From contig DASYLJ010000083.1 of NCBI GenBank assembly GCA_036009625.1, positions 1 through 64,000 on the forward strand: a DNA stretch of 64,000 bases. Direction: 5' to 3'. A program made the position numbers and the translations under genes. Shown piece by piece: positions 37,164 to 47,172 of the stretch. The stretch is from DASYLJ01 sp036009625 (lineage in GTDB: Bacteria > Desulfobacterota > Binatia > DP-6). The notes beneath the pieces are model-generated. The model did not search any database and had not been told where the DNA came from. It worked only from the letters and a program-made list of their open reading frames with translations. Each line of letters begins with the position of its first letter. Position 1 is the first letter of the stretch.

Positions 37164-37631
37164 TCAGTCGGCGGGCGTGCCCCGCAGCCGCACCGCGACG
37201 TCGGGAACTGCCTTGAGCAGCATGTCGAGGCGCGCGATCTCGGCACCCGTGCCTTCGGTCAGCGCCTCGCGGTACGCCGTCAGTGCGACGTCGATCTCGG
37301 CTTCCTTGCCCTCGACGAGCTTTTCCTGCTCGGTCAGGCACTCGTTGACCTTTTCGGCGAGGCCCTCGAGCTTCTTCTCGCCTTCCTCCCCGAGCTTCGC
37401 CGTCAGCATCTCGCCCCACAGGGCGGTGAAGGCGAACGTTGGCGTGGACTGCAGGCGCAGACCTCCGGACAGGCGGAAGACGCGGTCGGCCAGGGCTTCC
37501 GGGGAATTGAGGCCGCGACGGGTAGTGAAGGCCTTCATGGCCGCCATCCGGTCGCGTAGCCGCCCGAGGCCGAAGTGGCCTGCGAGCAGCGATATCGCCT
37601 CGGTGAACTCGGGTGCGGTGAGGTTCGCCAT
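37164..37631 (-). CDS. Helical hypothetical protein
   Basis: 155 residues from ATG (MANLTAPEFTEAISLLAGHF). It is predicted largely alpha-helical, with a coiled-coil-like stretch (LGEEGEKKLEGLAEKVNECL, then TEQEKLVEGKEAEIDVAL). No signal peptide or named domain is seen. It ends 5 bp before the FAD oxidoreductase and is probably in its operon. It is divergent from the twin SDR genes, 67 bp apart. Function unknown. Confidence 0.7.
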   Translation of the reverse strand: MANLTAPEFTEAISLLAGHFGLGRLRDRMAAMKAFTTRRGLNSPEALADRVFRLSGGLRLQSTPTFAFTALWGEMLTAKLGEEGEKKLEGLAEKVNECLTEQEKLVEGKEAEIDVALTAYREALTEGTGAEIARLDMLLKAVPDVAVRLRGTPAD

Positions 37632-37698
37632 GAGCCGGCCTGTGATGTCTCGAAGGGCTCGGGCTGTCAACGCCCATGGGTCCGTGGTAACGGCGCCC

Positions 37699-38481
37699 AT
37701 GGCCGAGGAGATCGCACTCGTCACGGGAGCATCGAGCGGAATCGGCGAGGCTCTGGCGCGCCGCCTCGCACGGGACGGTCGCAACGTGGCGCTGGTCGCA
37801 CGCCGCGCCGATCGACTCGAACGCCTCGCCGCCGAGCTGCGAGGCGCACACAAGGTCGAGGCGCACGTGATCGCGGCCGACCTCGTCCAGCCGGGCGCGA
37901 CGGCGGCGCTGGCCGACGAGGTCGAGCGTCGCGGGCTGGTCGTCGACTGGCTCGTCAACAATGCCGGCTTCGGCACGGTCGGACGCTTCCACGAGCTGCC
38001 GATCGCGCGCGAGCTCGAGGAGATCGCGCTCAACGTCGAGGCGCTGGTCGAGCTCACCGGACGCTTCGTCCCCGGCATGGTGAGCCGCAAGCGTGGCGTC
38101 GTGATGAACGTGTCGTCGGTCGGGGGCTACCTGCCGAGCCCGTACATGGCGACGTACACCGCCACCAAGGCGTTCGTGCTCACCTTCTCGGAGGGGATCG
38201 CCGCCGAGCTCGCGGACACGGGCGTCCACGTACTGTGCGTCTGCCCGGGCATCACCCGCACCGAGTTCCAGGAGACGGCGCACGTCGACACGCGCGACAT
38301 CCCGAGCATGGCCTGGCAGTCGGCCGACGAGGTCGCCGACGAAGCGGTGCGTGCGGTGGGGAAGGGTGCGGTCGTCGTGAACGGCGTCCTCAACCGGATG
38401 ATGGTCAACACCCTCAAGTTCGTGCCGCGCTCGCTGGTGACGCGCATCGCGGCCGGGCTCATCAAGCCGCAGGAGGCATGA
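37699..38481 (+). CDS. Short-chain dehydrogenase, twin 1
   Basis: 260 residues. Cofactor motif TGASSGIG at residues 9-16, VNNAGFGTVGRF, catalytic serine in NVSSVGGY, YxxxK in YTATK and VCPGITRTEFQE. It belongs to the DltE/YqjQ-like SDR subgroup acting on lipophilic ketones or alcohols; the arginines after beta2 (ARRADRLERLA) suggest NADPH. The next gene is a close paralogue of identical length overlapping at the stop, so this is a tandem duplication. A much longer open frame to the left is a chance reading antisense to other genes. Confidence 0.92.
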   Translation: MAEEIALVTGASSGIGEALARRLARDGRNVALVARRADRLERLAAELRGAHKVEAHVIAADLVQPGATAALADEVERRGLVVDWLVNNAGFGTVGRFHELPIARELEEIALNVEALVELTGRFVPGMVSRKRGVVMNVSSVGGYLPSPYMATYTATKAFVLTFSEGIAAELADTGVHVLCVCPGITRTEFQETAHVDTRDIPSMAWQSADEVADEAVRAVGKGAVVVNGVLNRMMVNTLKFVPRSLVTRIAAGLIKPQEA

Positions 38482-38483
38482 GC

Positions 38484-39266
38484 ATGGCACAGCCCGTCGT
38501 GGTGGTGACCGGCGCCTCGAGTGGCATCGGCGAGGCGCTCGCCCGGCGCCTGGCGCGCGATCGGCATCAGCTGGTGCTAGTGGCGCGTCGCACGGAACGG
38601 CTCGAGGCGCTGGCGGCAGAGCTCGCCGATCGCCATGCGGTGACGGCGCACGTCATCGCGACCGATCTGCTCCAGCCCGGGGCTCCGACGGCACTCGCCG
38701 AGGAGATCGAACGTCGCGACCTCCAGGTCGACTGGCTCATCAACAATGCCGGCTTCGGTACCGCAGGTCGCTTCGATCGCATGCCCGTCGCCCGTGAGCT
38801 GGACGAAATCCGTCTCAACGTGAAGGCGCCGGTCGAGCTGACGGGCCGCATCCTGCCGGGCATGGTGCGTCGCGGTCGCGGCGTCGTGATGCACATCGCC
38901 TCGGTGGCCGGCTACGGGCCCACGCCGTACTCGTCGACCTACGGCGCCACCAAGGCGTTCCTGATCGCGTGGTCGGAGGCGATGGTGGTCGAGCTGGAAG
39001 GGACGGGCGTCAACGTCGTGTGCGTCTGTCCGGGATTCACCCGCACCGAGTTCCAGGAGAAGGCGTCGATCGACGCCAGCGCGGTGCCGTCGTTCGCGTG
39101 GCAGTCCGCCGAGATGGTCGCCGATGAGGCGGTGCGCTCGTCGGACCGGTCGGGCGTCGTCGTCAACGGTGTGCTGAACAACGTCGGCGCCGTGCTGATG
39201 CGGCTCGCGCCGCGCAGCATGCTGGCGCGGGCCACGGCGTCGGCACTGCGCGGCAAGTTGGGGTGA
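38484..39266 (+). CDS. Short-chain dehydrogenase, twin 2
   Basis: 260 residues from ATG 38484, with AGGAGG seven bases before it; an ATG six bases earlier is too close to that site. TGASSGIG, INNAGFGTAGRF, IASVAGYGPTP, YGATK and VCPGFTRTEFQE line up one-for-one with twin 1. By eye about 60 per cent of residues are shared, so the copies have diverged in substrate pocket. The structured intergenic repeat starts 5 bp after its stop. Confidence 0.92.
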   Translation: MAQPVVVVTGASSGIGEALARRLARDRHQLVLVARRTERLEALAAELADRHAVTAHVIATDLLQPGAPTALAEEIERRDLQVDWLINNAGFGTAGRFDRMPVARELDEIRLNVKAPVELTGRILPGMVRRGRGVVMHIASVAGYGPTPYSSTYGATKAFLIAWSEAMVVELEGTGVNVVCVCPGFTRTEFQEKASIDASAVPSFAWQSAEMVADEAVRSSDRSGVVVNGVLNNVGAVLMRLAPRSMLARATASALRGKLG

Positions 39267-39270
39267 ACCC

Positions 39271-39364
39271 GCCCCAAGACCATGTCTTGGGGCGCGGGAA
39301 CGCGAGAGTGGGGCGGCCGTTTCCGCGCACCGGCGTGCCGCGGCCGGCGAAGCCGGCGCGGCAT
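39271..39364 (+). repeat. Structured intergenic repeat, copy 1
   Basis: Begins with a perfect 10-bp hairpin GCCCCAAGAC-CAT-GTCTTGGGGC (39271-39293), then ACGCGAGAGTG, TTTCCGCGC, and a GC-rich second hairpin with a GAA loop. About 95 bp match the reverse complement of 47076-47171. The last 34 bases (39331-39364) are identical. It lies between convergent genes. Confidence 0.85.
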
Positions 39365-39381
39365 CCGTGGCCCGCATGGAG

Positions 39382-40542
39382 TCAGCGAGGCTTGAGCAGG
39401 TAGAGCTTGCCGCGTTCGCGGGCTTCGCCTGCGAATGCCTCCGCCGCGCTGCCGGCGCCTACGAACAGATCGACGTGGGCGTCCTTGATCGCGGCGCCGG
39501 TGTCCTGCGCAACGACGAAACGGCGCACCTTGTCGGTGACGATGTAGGCGATGCTGCCGGGGGGGATCAGGCGCAGGTCGGTGGCGACCGACCGACCGGG
39601 GGTGAGCTCGACGCCCATGCTGCCCACCACGGCAGGCTTGCCGACGCGGAAGAACGTGTAGCGCTCGTTGCGCGCCATCAGCGCCGCCTGCTCGGACGGC
39701 GACAGCGGTGCCATGACGCGCTTGATGCCGGGAACCGTCGCCTCTTCCTTGGTGAGATATCCGTCGCGCACGAGGACGCTGGCCAGGGCCGTGTACGGGC
39801 GGCCGTTCGTGCCCGCGAACTGGACGGGCACGATGCGGCCGTCCTCGGTGCGCAGCCGTCCCGAGCCCTGGACGTGGAGCAGGAAGAGCAGCAGCGGATC
39901 GTTGGTCCACGCCAGCTCGAGACCGCGACCGGCGAGGGCGCCCGCGTCGATCTCGCCGCGAGATGGGTACGGCACCACGACGCCGTTCTCGACCCGACCG
40001 ATCTCCTTCGTGCCCTCCGTGTTCACCTCGACGAGGTCCGGTGGTCGGCCGTAGATGGGATAGCGGTAGACCGTGTCGCGCCAGCGCCGCACCGGCAGCT
40101 CGGGCACGTAGTACGCCGTCATGAGCAGCGGGTCGCGCACCTCGAAGACTTCGTACGACGTCAGCACCGCGAGCGCGCGATCGTCGCCGCTGACGCCGCG
40201 CCCGAGCGCGTCCAGCAGACGGGTCGCCGCCAGCGCGCTCGAAGCGTCGCCACGATTCGACCACACCGGCATGGTGCGCTCGATCGCGTGCTGCAGCGAC
40301 GCCAGGTCACTGTCGTCGGTCAGGTCCGGGAGCCGTCCTTCGACGGGGATGAGCGGTCCGGGCGGCTTCTTCGGAGCGCAGGCGACGGCGAGCGCGAGCA
40401 GCGCTACGAGGCCGACGCGTAGGACGACTGCGCCGCAGCGAGCGCCGTGCCCGCCTCGGCGCGCAGTGCCTGCTCGAGCGCCGACAGCACCGCAAGCACG
40501 CTCGCGCGTCGGCTCGACTCGCCCATCAACCCGATCCGCCAC
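39382..40542 (-). CDS. mltA: Membrane-bound lytic transglycosylase MltA family lipoprotein
   Basis: A lipoprotein segment LRVGLVALLALAVAC (lipobox ending LAVAC) is followed by the MltA and 3D domains: LLMTAYYVPELPVRRW, WTNDPLLLFLLHVQGSGRLR, VQFAGTNGRPYTALA and the C-terminal FVVAQDTGAAIKDAHVDLFVG with the catalytic aspartates. It cleaves peptidoglycan strands at the outer membrane. No normal start codon stands just before the signal; the only in-frame ATG is at 40542, adding a charged 41-residue extension and overlapping the aminotransferase gene by 139 bp. The true start is therefore uncertain. Confidence 0.88.
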   Translation of the reverse strand: MADRVDGRVEPTRERACGAVGARAGTARRGGHGARCGAVVLRVGLVALLALAVACAPKKPPGPLIPVEGRLPDLTDDSDLASLQHAIERTMPVWSNRGDASSALAATRLLDALGRGVSGDDRALAVLTSYEVFEVRDPLLMTAYYVPELPVRRWRDTVYRYPIYGRPPDLVEVNTEGTKEIGRVENGVVVPYPSRGEIDAGALAGRGLELAWTNDPLLLFLLHVQGSGRLRTEDGRIVPVQFAGTNGRPYTALASVLVRDGYLTKEEATVPGIKRVMAPLSPSEQAALMARNERYTFFRVGKPAVVGSMGVELTPGRSVATDLRLIPPGSIAYIVTDKVRRFVVAQDTGAAIKDAHVDLFVGAGSAAEAFAGEARERGKLYLLKPR

Positions 40543-41591
40543 ACCTTCCCCTTCATCGGCCCGAGGCCGCCGCCGATCTCGATGCCGTGCTCACGCAGGA
40601 GGTAGCTGCGAACCGCGGCCTCGTCCACCCCATCGGGCACGGTGACCGCGTTCAACATCGGCAGGCGGTGGCCTTCCTCCGCGGCCAGCTCGAGGCCGAG
40701 CGCCGCGAGCCCCGCCGCCAGCGCCTCGTGATGCAGGCGATGTCGCGCGAAGCGCGCCGGCAGCCCTTCCTCATCGACGAGACGCAGCGCCTCGCGCAGC
40801 GCGTAGTTCATCGAGATGGGCGCGGTGTGATGGTAGACGCGCTCCTCGCCCCAGTACTGCGCCAGCAGCGACAGGTCGAGGTACCAGCTCTGCACCGGAG
40901 TGCGGCGCTTGCCGAGCACCGCGAGGGCCGCCGCGCCGAACGTCACCGGCGACAGCCCGGGCGGACATGACAGGCACTTCTGCGTGCCGCTGTACGCGGC
41001 GTCGACGCCCCAGCCGTCGATCTCGACCGGCACGCCGCCGAGTGACGTCACGCAATCGGCGACGAAGAGCGCGCCGTGCGCGTGCGCCAGCGCGATGGCG
41101 TCCTCGAGCGGCTGCCACGCACCGGTGGATGTCTCGGCGTGGACCAGTGCGACAACCTTGGGCTGCTTGGTCGTGCGCAGCGCCGCCTCGATCTGCTCGG
41201 CCCGCACGACCCGACCCCACGGCGCCTCGACGCGCACGACGGTCGCCCCGGCGCGCGTCGCCACCTCGGCCATGCGCGTCCCGAAGACGCCGTTCACGCC
41301 GATGACGATCTCGTCGCCGGGCTCGAGGAGATTGACGAGGCAGGTCTCCATGCCGGCGCTGCCGGTGCCGGAGATGGGGAGCGTGAGTGCATTTCCGGTC
41401 GCGTAGACCATCCGGAGCAGCGTCTTCACGTCCTCCATCATCGCGACGAAGGCGGGATCGAGATGACCCAGGAGCGGCGCCGACATGGCGCGCAGGACGC
41501 GCGGATGGACGTCGGAGGGGCCCGGCCCGAGGAGCAGGCGATGCGGGGGAACGAACTCGCCGACGGTCGGGGGCACGGCGGATTTGTACAC
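40404..41591 (-). CDS. Class V aminotransferase (alanine-glyoxylate/serine-pyruvate type)
   Basis: 395 residues from GTG. PLP-dependent fold type I enzyme. LLLGPGPSDVHPRVLRAM opens the family, PISGTGSAGMETCLVNLL binds the phosphate, HAETSTG contacts substrate, and the PLP lysine is in YSGTQKCLSCPPGLSPV. It would convert glyoxylate with an amino donor to glycine. Divergently transcribed glcDE next door makes glyoxylate from glycolate, so the pair forms a sensible glycolate-to-glycine route. The C-terminal Ala/Ser tail overlaps the mltA reading. Confidence 0.93.
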   Translation of the reverse strand: MYKSAVPPTVGEFVPPHRLLLGPGPSDVHPRVLRAMSAPLLGHLDPAFVAMMEDVKTLLRMVYATGNALTLPISGTGSAGMETCLVNLLEPGDEIVIGVNGVFGTRMAEVATRAGATVVRVEAPWGRVVRAEQIEAALRTTKQPKVVALVHAETSTGAWQPLEDAIALAHAHGALFVADCVTSLGGVPVEIDGWGVDAAYSGTQKCLSCPPGLSPVTFGAAALAVLGKRRTPVQSWYLDLSLLAQYWGEERVYHHTAPISMNYALREALRLVDEEGLPARFARHRLHHEALAAGLAALGLELAAEEGHRLPMLNAVTVPDGVDEAAVRSYLLREHGIEIGGGLGPMKGKVWRIGLMGESSRRASVLAVLSALEQALRAEAGTALAAAQSSYASAS

Positions 41592-41620
41592 GAGCGTCGC
41601 GCGCGGCTACAAACCCGCCC

Positions 41621-43038
<1,418 letters not shown>

Positions 43039-43042
<4 letters not shown>

Positions 43043-44262
43043 CGACCGCCTGGTCCGACGTCGTGGGCGCGGAATTCGCCCGCCCCGGCAGGTGGGAGGA
43101 CGCGGTCGACGGGGTGGTGCCCGCCTGGGTGCTCCGTCCCGGGACCGTGGCCGAGGTGCAGGCGATCGTGCGCGAGGGACCCGCACTGGTGGCGAGCGGC
43201 CTCGGTGCGCACCTCGATCGGGGTGCGCCGCCGCGTCGATTCGACGTCCTCGTCCGCCTCGATCGGCTGGGACGGATCGTCGATCACCAGGCCGCCGACA
43301 TGACGGTGACCGTCGAAGCCGGGTGCTCGCTGGCGACGGTACAGGCGACGCTCGCCGCCGCCGGCCAGTGGCTGCCAATCGATCCGCCACGGCCCGAGGC
43401 GACGACTGTTGGCGGCATGCTGGCCGCCGATCTGTCGGGTCCGCTGCGCGCCTCGCAGGGCACCGCGCGCGACCTGGTGATCGGCCTGCGCGTGGTCGGT
43501 GGCGATGGGGCGCTGGTGTCGAGCGGTGGCAAGGTGGTGAAGAACGTTGCCGGCTACGACCTCTCGAAGCTCCATCTCGGCGCGTTGGGCTCCGTCGGCG
43601 TCATCGTCGAGGCGACGTTCCGGGTGCGGCCGCGTCCCGAGCGCGAGGAGGCGGTGGTGGTGCCCTGCGCGCGCCCGGCCGACCTGGCGCTGGTCGTGCG
43701 CGACGCCGTCGAGCCGATGTGGCTCGAAGTCGCGGGCGCTGGTGTCCTCGACGGCGGTCCGGCACTCGTCGTCGGCCTCGCCGGCATCGCGGCCGAGGTC
43801 GAGCACGCGGCGGCCCGCGTCGCCGACGTCGCCAGCGGTGGCCACCGCCTCTCGGACGGAGCTGCGATGCGTGCGCACCTCGCGGGGTTCGACGCCGAAC
43901 CAGCGGCCGCGCTGCTCACGGCGTCTGCCCTGCCTGCCGATACAGGAGCCGTGATGGACGCGGTCGCGGACGCGGCGCGCACCACCGGTGCCGGGGTCCG
44001 GATGCTGGCGCATGCCGCCAACGGCGTGGTGCGGGTGGCGGTCGCCGATGCCGCGCCGGTGGGGTCGCTGGTCGCCCTCCTGCGGCCGCAGCTGGCCGGC
44101 ATGGGCGGGACGGTCGTCGTCGCGCGGGCCAGCGCGGCTGCCAAGGCCGGCGTCGACGTCTGGGGCGAGGTCGGTCCGGGGCTCTCCTTGATGCGAGCGC
44201 TCAAGACCACCTTCGACCCGCGCGACATCCTGTCGCCGGGCCGCTTCGTGGGGGGCATGTGA
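43039..44262 (+). CDS. glcE: Glycolate oxidase FAD-binding subunit GlcE
   Basis: 407 residues. A GlcE-type PCMH flavin domain: VEAGCSLATVQATLAAAGQW, TTVGGMLAADLSGPLR, SSGGKVVKNVAGYDLSKLHL, LGSVGVIVEATF. It ends with TTFDPRDILSPGRFVGGM, the standard closing motif. It forms the glycolate dehydrogenase with GlcD and GlcF. Its ATG overlaps the glcD stop by 4 bp, and the zinc-ribbon gene downstream overlaps it by 4 bp (GTGA). Confidence 0.94.
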
Positions 44263-44657
44263 CGACCTGCCCGGTGTGCCGCACGGGCCTGGCCGTCTTC
44301 GAGCTCGAGGGCGTCGAGATCGACCACTGCGTCCGCTGTCGTGGCACCTGGCTCGACGCCGGCGAGCTCGAGGTGCTGGCGGCGCTTGCAGGTGGCGACG
44401 CCGTAGCGCTCGGTCAGAAGCTCGCCGCGGCACCGGATGCCGGCCGCAGCGTGCGACCGTGTCCGCGCTGCCGCCGGCGCATGCGTCGCGCGACGGTGTC
44501 GGCGGTCGAGGTCGATCGCTGCAGCCGCGGTCACGGCCTGTGGCTCGACGCCGAGGAGACCGGCACGTTGATCCGTGGCGGCGACCCGCCGGCCGTGGCG
44601 GGCTTCCTGCGGGAGCTCTATCGTCACGAGCTCGACCAAGGAGGAGGCACGCGATGA
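44259..44657 (+). CDS. Double zinc-ribbon protein (TFIIB-type)
   Basis: 132 residues from GTG. Two ribbons are seen: CPVCRTGLAVFELEGVEID followed by HCVRCRGTWLDAGEL, and CPRCRRRMRRATVSAVEVD followed by RCSRGHGLWLDAEET. The second has lost one cysteine (CSRGH). The C-terminal part is a short helix. Such zf-TFIIB family proteins are common in bacteria and unassigned in function. It overlaps glcE at its start and lemA at its stop (ATGA), so it is translated within one operon. The htpX gene here also carries zinc ribbons. Confidence 0.82.
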   Translation: MTTCPVCRTGLAVFELEGVEIDHCVRCRGTWLDAGELEVLAALAGGDAVALGQKLAAAPDAGRSVRPCPRCRRRMRRATVSAVEVDRCSRGHGLWLDAEETGTLIRGGDPPAVAGFLRELYRHELDQGGGTR

Positions 44658-45205
44658 TGGGACTCGTACTGCTCGGACTGATCGTTGTTCTCGGGTTGTG
44701 GTTCGTCGCGATCTACAACGGCATGGTCGGCGGCCGGAACGCGGTGAAGGAGGCGTGGGCGCAGATCGACGTCCAGCTGAAGCGTCGCCACGACCTGATC
44801 CCGAATCTGGTGGAGACGGTGAAGGGCTACGCGTCGCACGAGAAGACGACGCTCGACGACGTGATGCGCGCCCGCACGCAGGCCACCGCGGCGCACGGTC
44901 CGTCGGCGCAGGGCCCGGCGGAGCAGCAGCTGAACGGTGCGCTCGGCCGGCTCTTCGCGGTGGCCGAGCAGTACCCCGACCTGAAGGCCAACACGAACTT
45001 CCTCGCCCTGCAGGAGGAGCTGGCGTCGACGGAGAACCGCATCGGTTTCGCGCGCCAGCACTTCAACGACTCGGTGCGCGACTACAACACGCGCATCCAG
45101 AGCATCCCGGCGAACTTCTTCGCCGCCGGGTTCGGCTTCGCGCCGGAGTCGTTCTTCGAGCTCGACGACCCCGCCGCACGCCAGACCCCGACCGTGAAGT
45201 TCTGA
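44654..45205 (+). CDS. lemA: LemA family protein
   Basis: 183 residues. One N-terminal membrane helix (LVLLGLIVVLGLWFVAIYNG) and a helical-bundle ectodomain with VKEAWAQIDVQLKRRHDLIP and LVETVKGYASHEKTTLDDV, then QEELASTENRIGFARQHFND. AGGAGG lies six bases before ATG 44654. LemA proteins are usually paired with an HtpX-like M48 protease, as here 3 bp downstream, but their biochemical role is still unclear. Confidence 0.95.
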   Translation: MMGLVLLGLIVVLGLWFVAIYNGMVGGRNAVKEAWAQIDVQLKRRHDLIPNLVETVKGYASHEKTTLDDVMRARTQATAAHGPSAQGPAEQQLNGALGRLFAVAEQYPDLKANTNFLALQEELASTENRIGFARQHFNDSVRDYNTRIQSIPANFFAAGFGFAPESFFELDDPAARQTPTVKF

Positions 45206-45208
45206 CGG

Positions 45209-46546
45209 ATGTGGGAGGCCATCGCCCGCAACCGCCGCCGCTCGGCCTTCCTGCTGGCGGGCATGGCGGTGCTCCTCGTGCTGACAGGCGCCGCGCTGGG
45301 TGCCACCATCGACCCGATGGCCGGCGCCGGCGCGGGTGCCGTGCTGGCGTCGATCGTGTTCCTCGTCATGTGGGGCGTCTCCAACGTGGGCGGCAGCCGC
45401 ATGCTGCTCGCCAGCGTCGGCGCGCGACGGATCGAGAAGGACGATGCGCCGCGACTGTGGAACGTCGTCGAGGAGATGACCATCGCCGCCGGGCTGCCGG
45501 CGATGCCCGCCGTGCACCTGGTCGAGGACGACGCGCCGAATGCCTTCGCCGTCGGGCACCGCCCGGACCGCGCCGCGGTGGCGGTGACGTCGGGCCTCCT
45601 CAAGAGCCTCGATCGCGACCAGCTGCAGGGCGTGGTCGCGCACGAGATCGGCCACATCGCCAACCAGGACACGCGCTTCCTCACCATGGCATCGATCATG
45701 GTCGGCAGCCTGGCGCTGATCGGCGACCTCTGGTTGCGCTCGAGCCGCACTGGTCTGCGCCGCACGAGCCGTGGCAAAGGGCAGGCCGGCCTCGTGGTGC
45801 TGGCGCTGGCCGTCGCCATCCTGGCGCCGATCGCGGCGCGACTCCTCTACCTGGCGTGCTCGCGCCAGCGCGAATTCCTCGCCGACGCCTCGGCGGCTCG
45901 CTTCACGCGCCTGCCGGAGGGGCTGGCGTCGGCGCTCGAGAAGATCGGCAGCCACGTCGGCAGCATGCGAGCGACGAACCGCGCCGTGCAGCCGCTCTTC
46001 ATCGTGACGCCGCTCGAGAGCGGCGAGGCCGGTTCGTGGTTCGCGACGCATCCGCCGACCGTCACTCGCATCCGCATCCTGCGCAGCATGAGCGGTGGCG
46101 CCGGCTACGATGCGTACGAGGCGGCGTTCCGGCAGGTGCAGGGTCAGGGCGTGCTCGACGCGCGCACGGTCGCCGGCGGGACCGCCGTTGCGGTGCGCGC
46201 TGCGTCGGGTGAGGAGGCGGAGCCGCAGAGCGTCGTCGAGCGTGCCACCGAGACGCACGCGGCGCTCGATCGCCTCGGCGGCTACCTATCGATCACGTGT
46301 GGGTGCGGTGTCGGCATCAAGGTGCCGCCTGGGTTCGCCGACGACACCATCACGTGCCCGCGCTGTGCTGTGGTGCATCCCGTGCCACGGGCGCAGGCGG
46401 CGCAGTACCAACGCAGCGCGACGGCTGGATGGGAGGCGTTCCGCTGCGCCTGTGGTCGCACCGTCCAGCTCAGCCCGGGATTCGCCGGCACGCGCGTCCG
46501 TTGTCCGGGATGCGGCGCGAGCATCGCGGTGGAGTCGCCGGCGTGA
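45209..46546 (+). CDS. M48 HtpX-like membrane metalloprotease with C-terminal zinc ribbons
   Basis: 445 residues. Two N-terminal membrane helices, the zinc motif HEIGH in GVVAHEIGHIANQDTR with the third ligand Glu in SRQREFLADASAAR, and further helices around the protease domain. A long C-terminal extension carries two degenerate ribbons: ITCGCGVGIKVPPG with CPRC, and RCACGRTVQLSPG with CPGCG. The protease probably removes misfolded membrane proteins. The ribbons are not part of ordinary HtpX and may sense or recruit. Operon with lemA and the zinc-ribbon gene. Confidence 0.92.
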   Translation: MWEAIARNRRRSAFLLAGMAVLLVLTGAALGATIDPMAGAGAGAVLASIVFLVMWGVSNVGGSRMLLASVGARRIEKDDAPRLWNVVEEMTIAAGLPAMPAVHLVEDDAPNAFAVGHRPDRAAVAVTSGLLKSLDRDQLQGVVAHEIGHIANQDTRFLTMASIMVGSLALIGDLWLRSSRTGLRRTSRGKGQAGLVVLALAVAILAPIAARLLYLACSRQREFLADASAARFTRLPEGLASALEKIGSHVGSMRATNRAVQPLFIVTPLESGEAGSWFATHPPTVTRIRILRSMSGGAGYDAYEAAFRQVQGQGVLDARTVAGGTAVAVRAASGEEAEPQSVVERATETHAALDRLGGYLSITCGCGVGIKVPPGFADDTITCPRCAVVHPVPRAQAAQYQRSATAGWEAFRCACGRTVQLSPGFAGTRVRCPGCGASIAVESPA

Positions 46547-47061
46547 GCACACTGCGCACGATGACGGACGTCGACGCGGTCGTGCTGGTGGGACATGGCG
46601 CCGTGCCGGCCGACTGCCCGCGCGATCTGGTGACGCGGCTGAAGGCGTTGGAAGGACGTCGTCGCGCCACGGGCACGCCCGTGACCAACGAGGAGATGGC
46701 GCTCGACACCCGCATTCGCGCCTGGCCCCGCACTGCCGGCTCCGATCCGTACGGTGCCGGCCTCGAGGCACTCGCGTCGAGCCTGCGCCCGCTCCTCGGC
46801 ACCGCGCGCCTCGTCGTCGCCTACAACGAGTTCTGTGCGCCGACGCTCGAGGAGGCGGTCGCCGCGCTCGCCGCTGACGGCGCGCACACGGTGGTCGTCG
46901 TGCCGTCGATGCTGACGCCCGGCGGGGTGCACTCGGAGATCGAGATCCCGGAAACGATCGCACGCCTACGCGCAGCGCACCCGACGCTGGCGCTGCGCTA
47001 CGCCTGGCCTTTCGATCTCGACGCAGTCGCAGCGCTGCTCGCCGACCACATTCGCCGCTAG
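46543..47061 (+). CDS. CbiX/sirohydrochlorin chelatase-like protein
   Basis: 172 residues from GTG 46543, with GGTGGAG eight bases before it. DAVVLVGHGAVPADCP carries the first metal-site histidine and the later TPGGVHSEIEIPETI the second, as in CbiX/SirB chelatases that insert Co or Fe into sirohydrochlorin. The two halves are closely spaced. No other cobalamin or siroheme gene is nearby, so it may act on another tetrapyrrole, and assignment is by fold only. The repeat copy 2 begins about 15 bp after its stop. Confidence 0.78.
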   Translation: MSTLRTMTDVDAVVLVGHGAVPADCPRDLVTRLKALEGRRRATGTPVTNEEMALDTRIRAWPRTAGSDPYGAGLEALASSLRPLLGTARLVVAYNEFCAPTLEEAVAALAADGAHTVVVVPSMLTPGGVHSEIEIPETIARLRAAHPTLALRYAWPFDLDAVAALLADHIRR

Positions 47062-47075
47062 TCGGGCGTACCTGC

Positions 47076-47171
47076 ATGCCGCGCCGGCTTCGCCGGCCGC
47101 GGCACGCCGTTCGCGCGGAAACGAGCGCTACACTCTCGCGTCCCGTCCGACCCAAGACATGGTCTTGGGTC
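47076..47171 (-). repeat. Structured intergenic repeat, copy 2 (inverted)
   Basis: Reverse-strand copy of the 39-kb element. Its hairpin GACCCAAGAC-CAT-GTCTTGGGTC differs from copy 1 by an A:T pair replacing C:G at the second stem position, with pairing preserved. Positions 47076-47109 are identical to copy 1 over 34 bases. It lies between the convergent CbiX and LLM genes. Confidence 0.85.
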
Positions 47172-47172
47172 G

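Noticed and set aside
34699..37698. Long plus-strand N-terminal extension of SDR twin 1
   Set aside because: It runs antisense to the transpeptidase and FAD genes and has no conserved features. The SDR starts at 37699.
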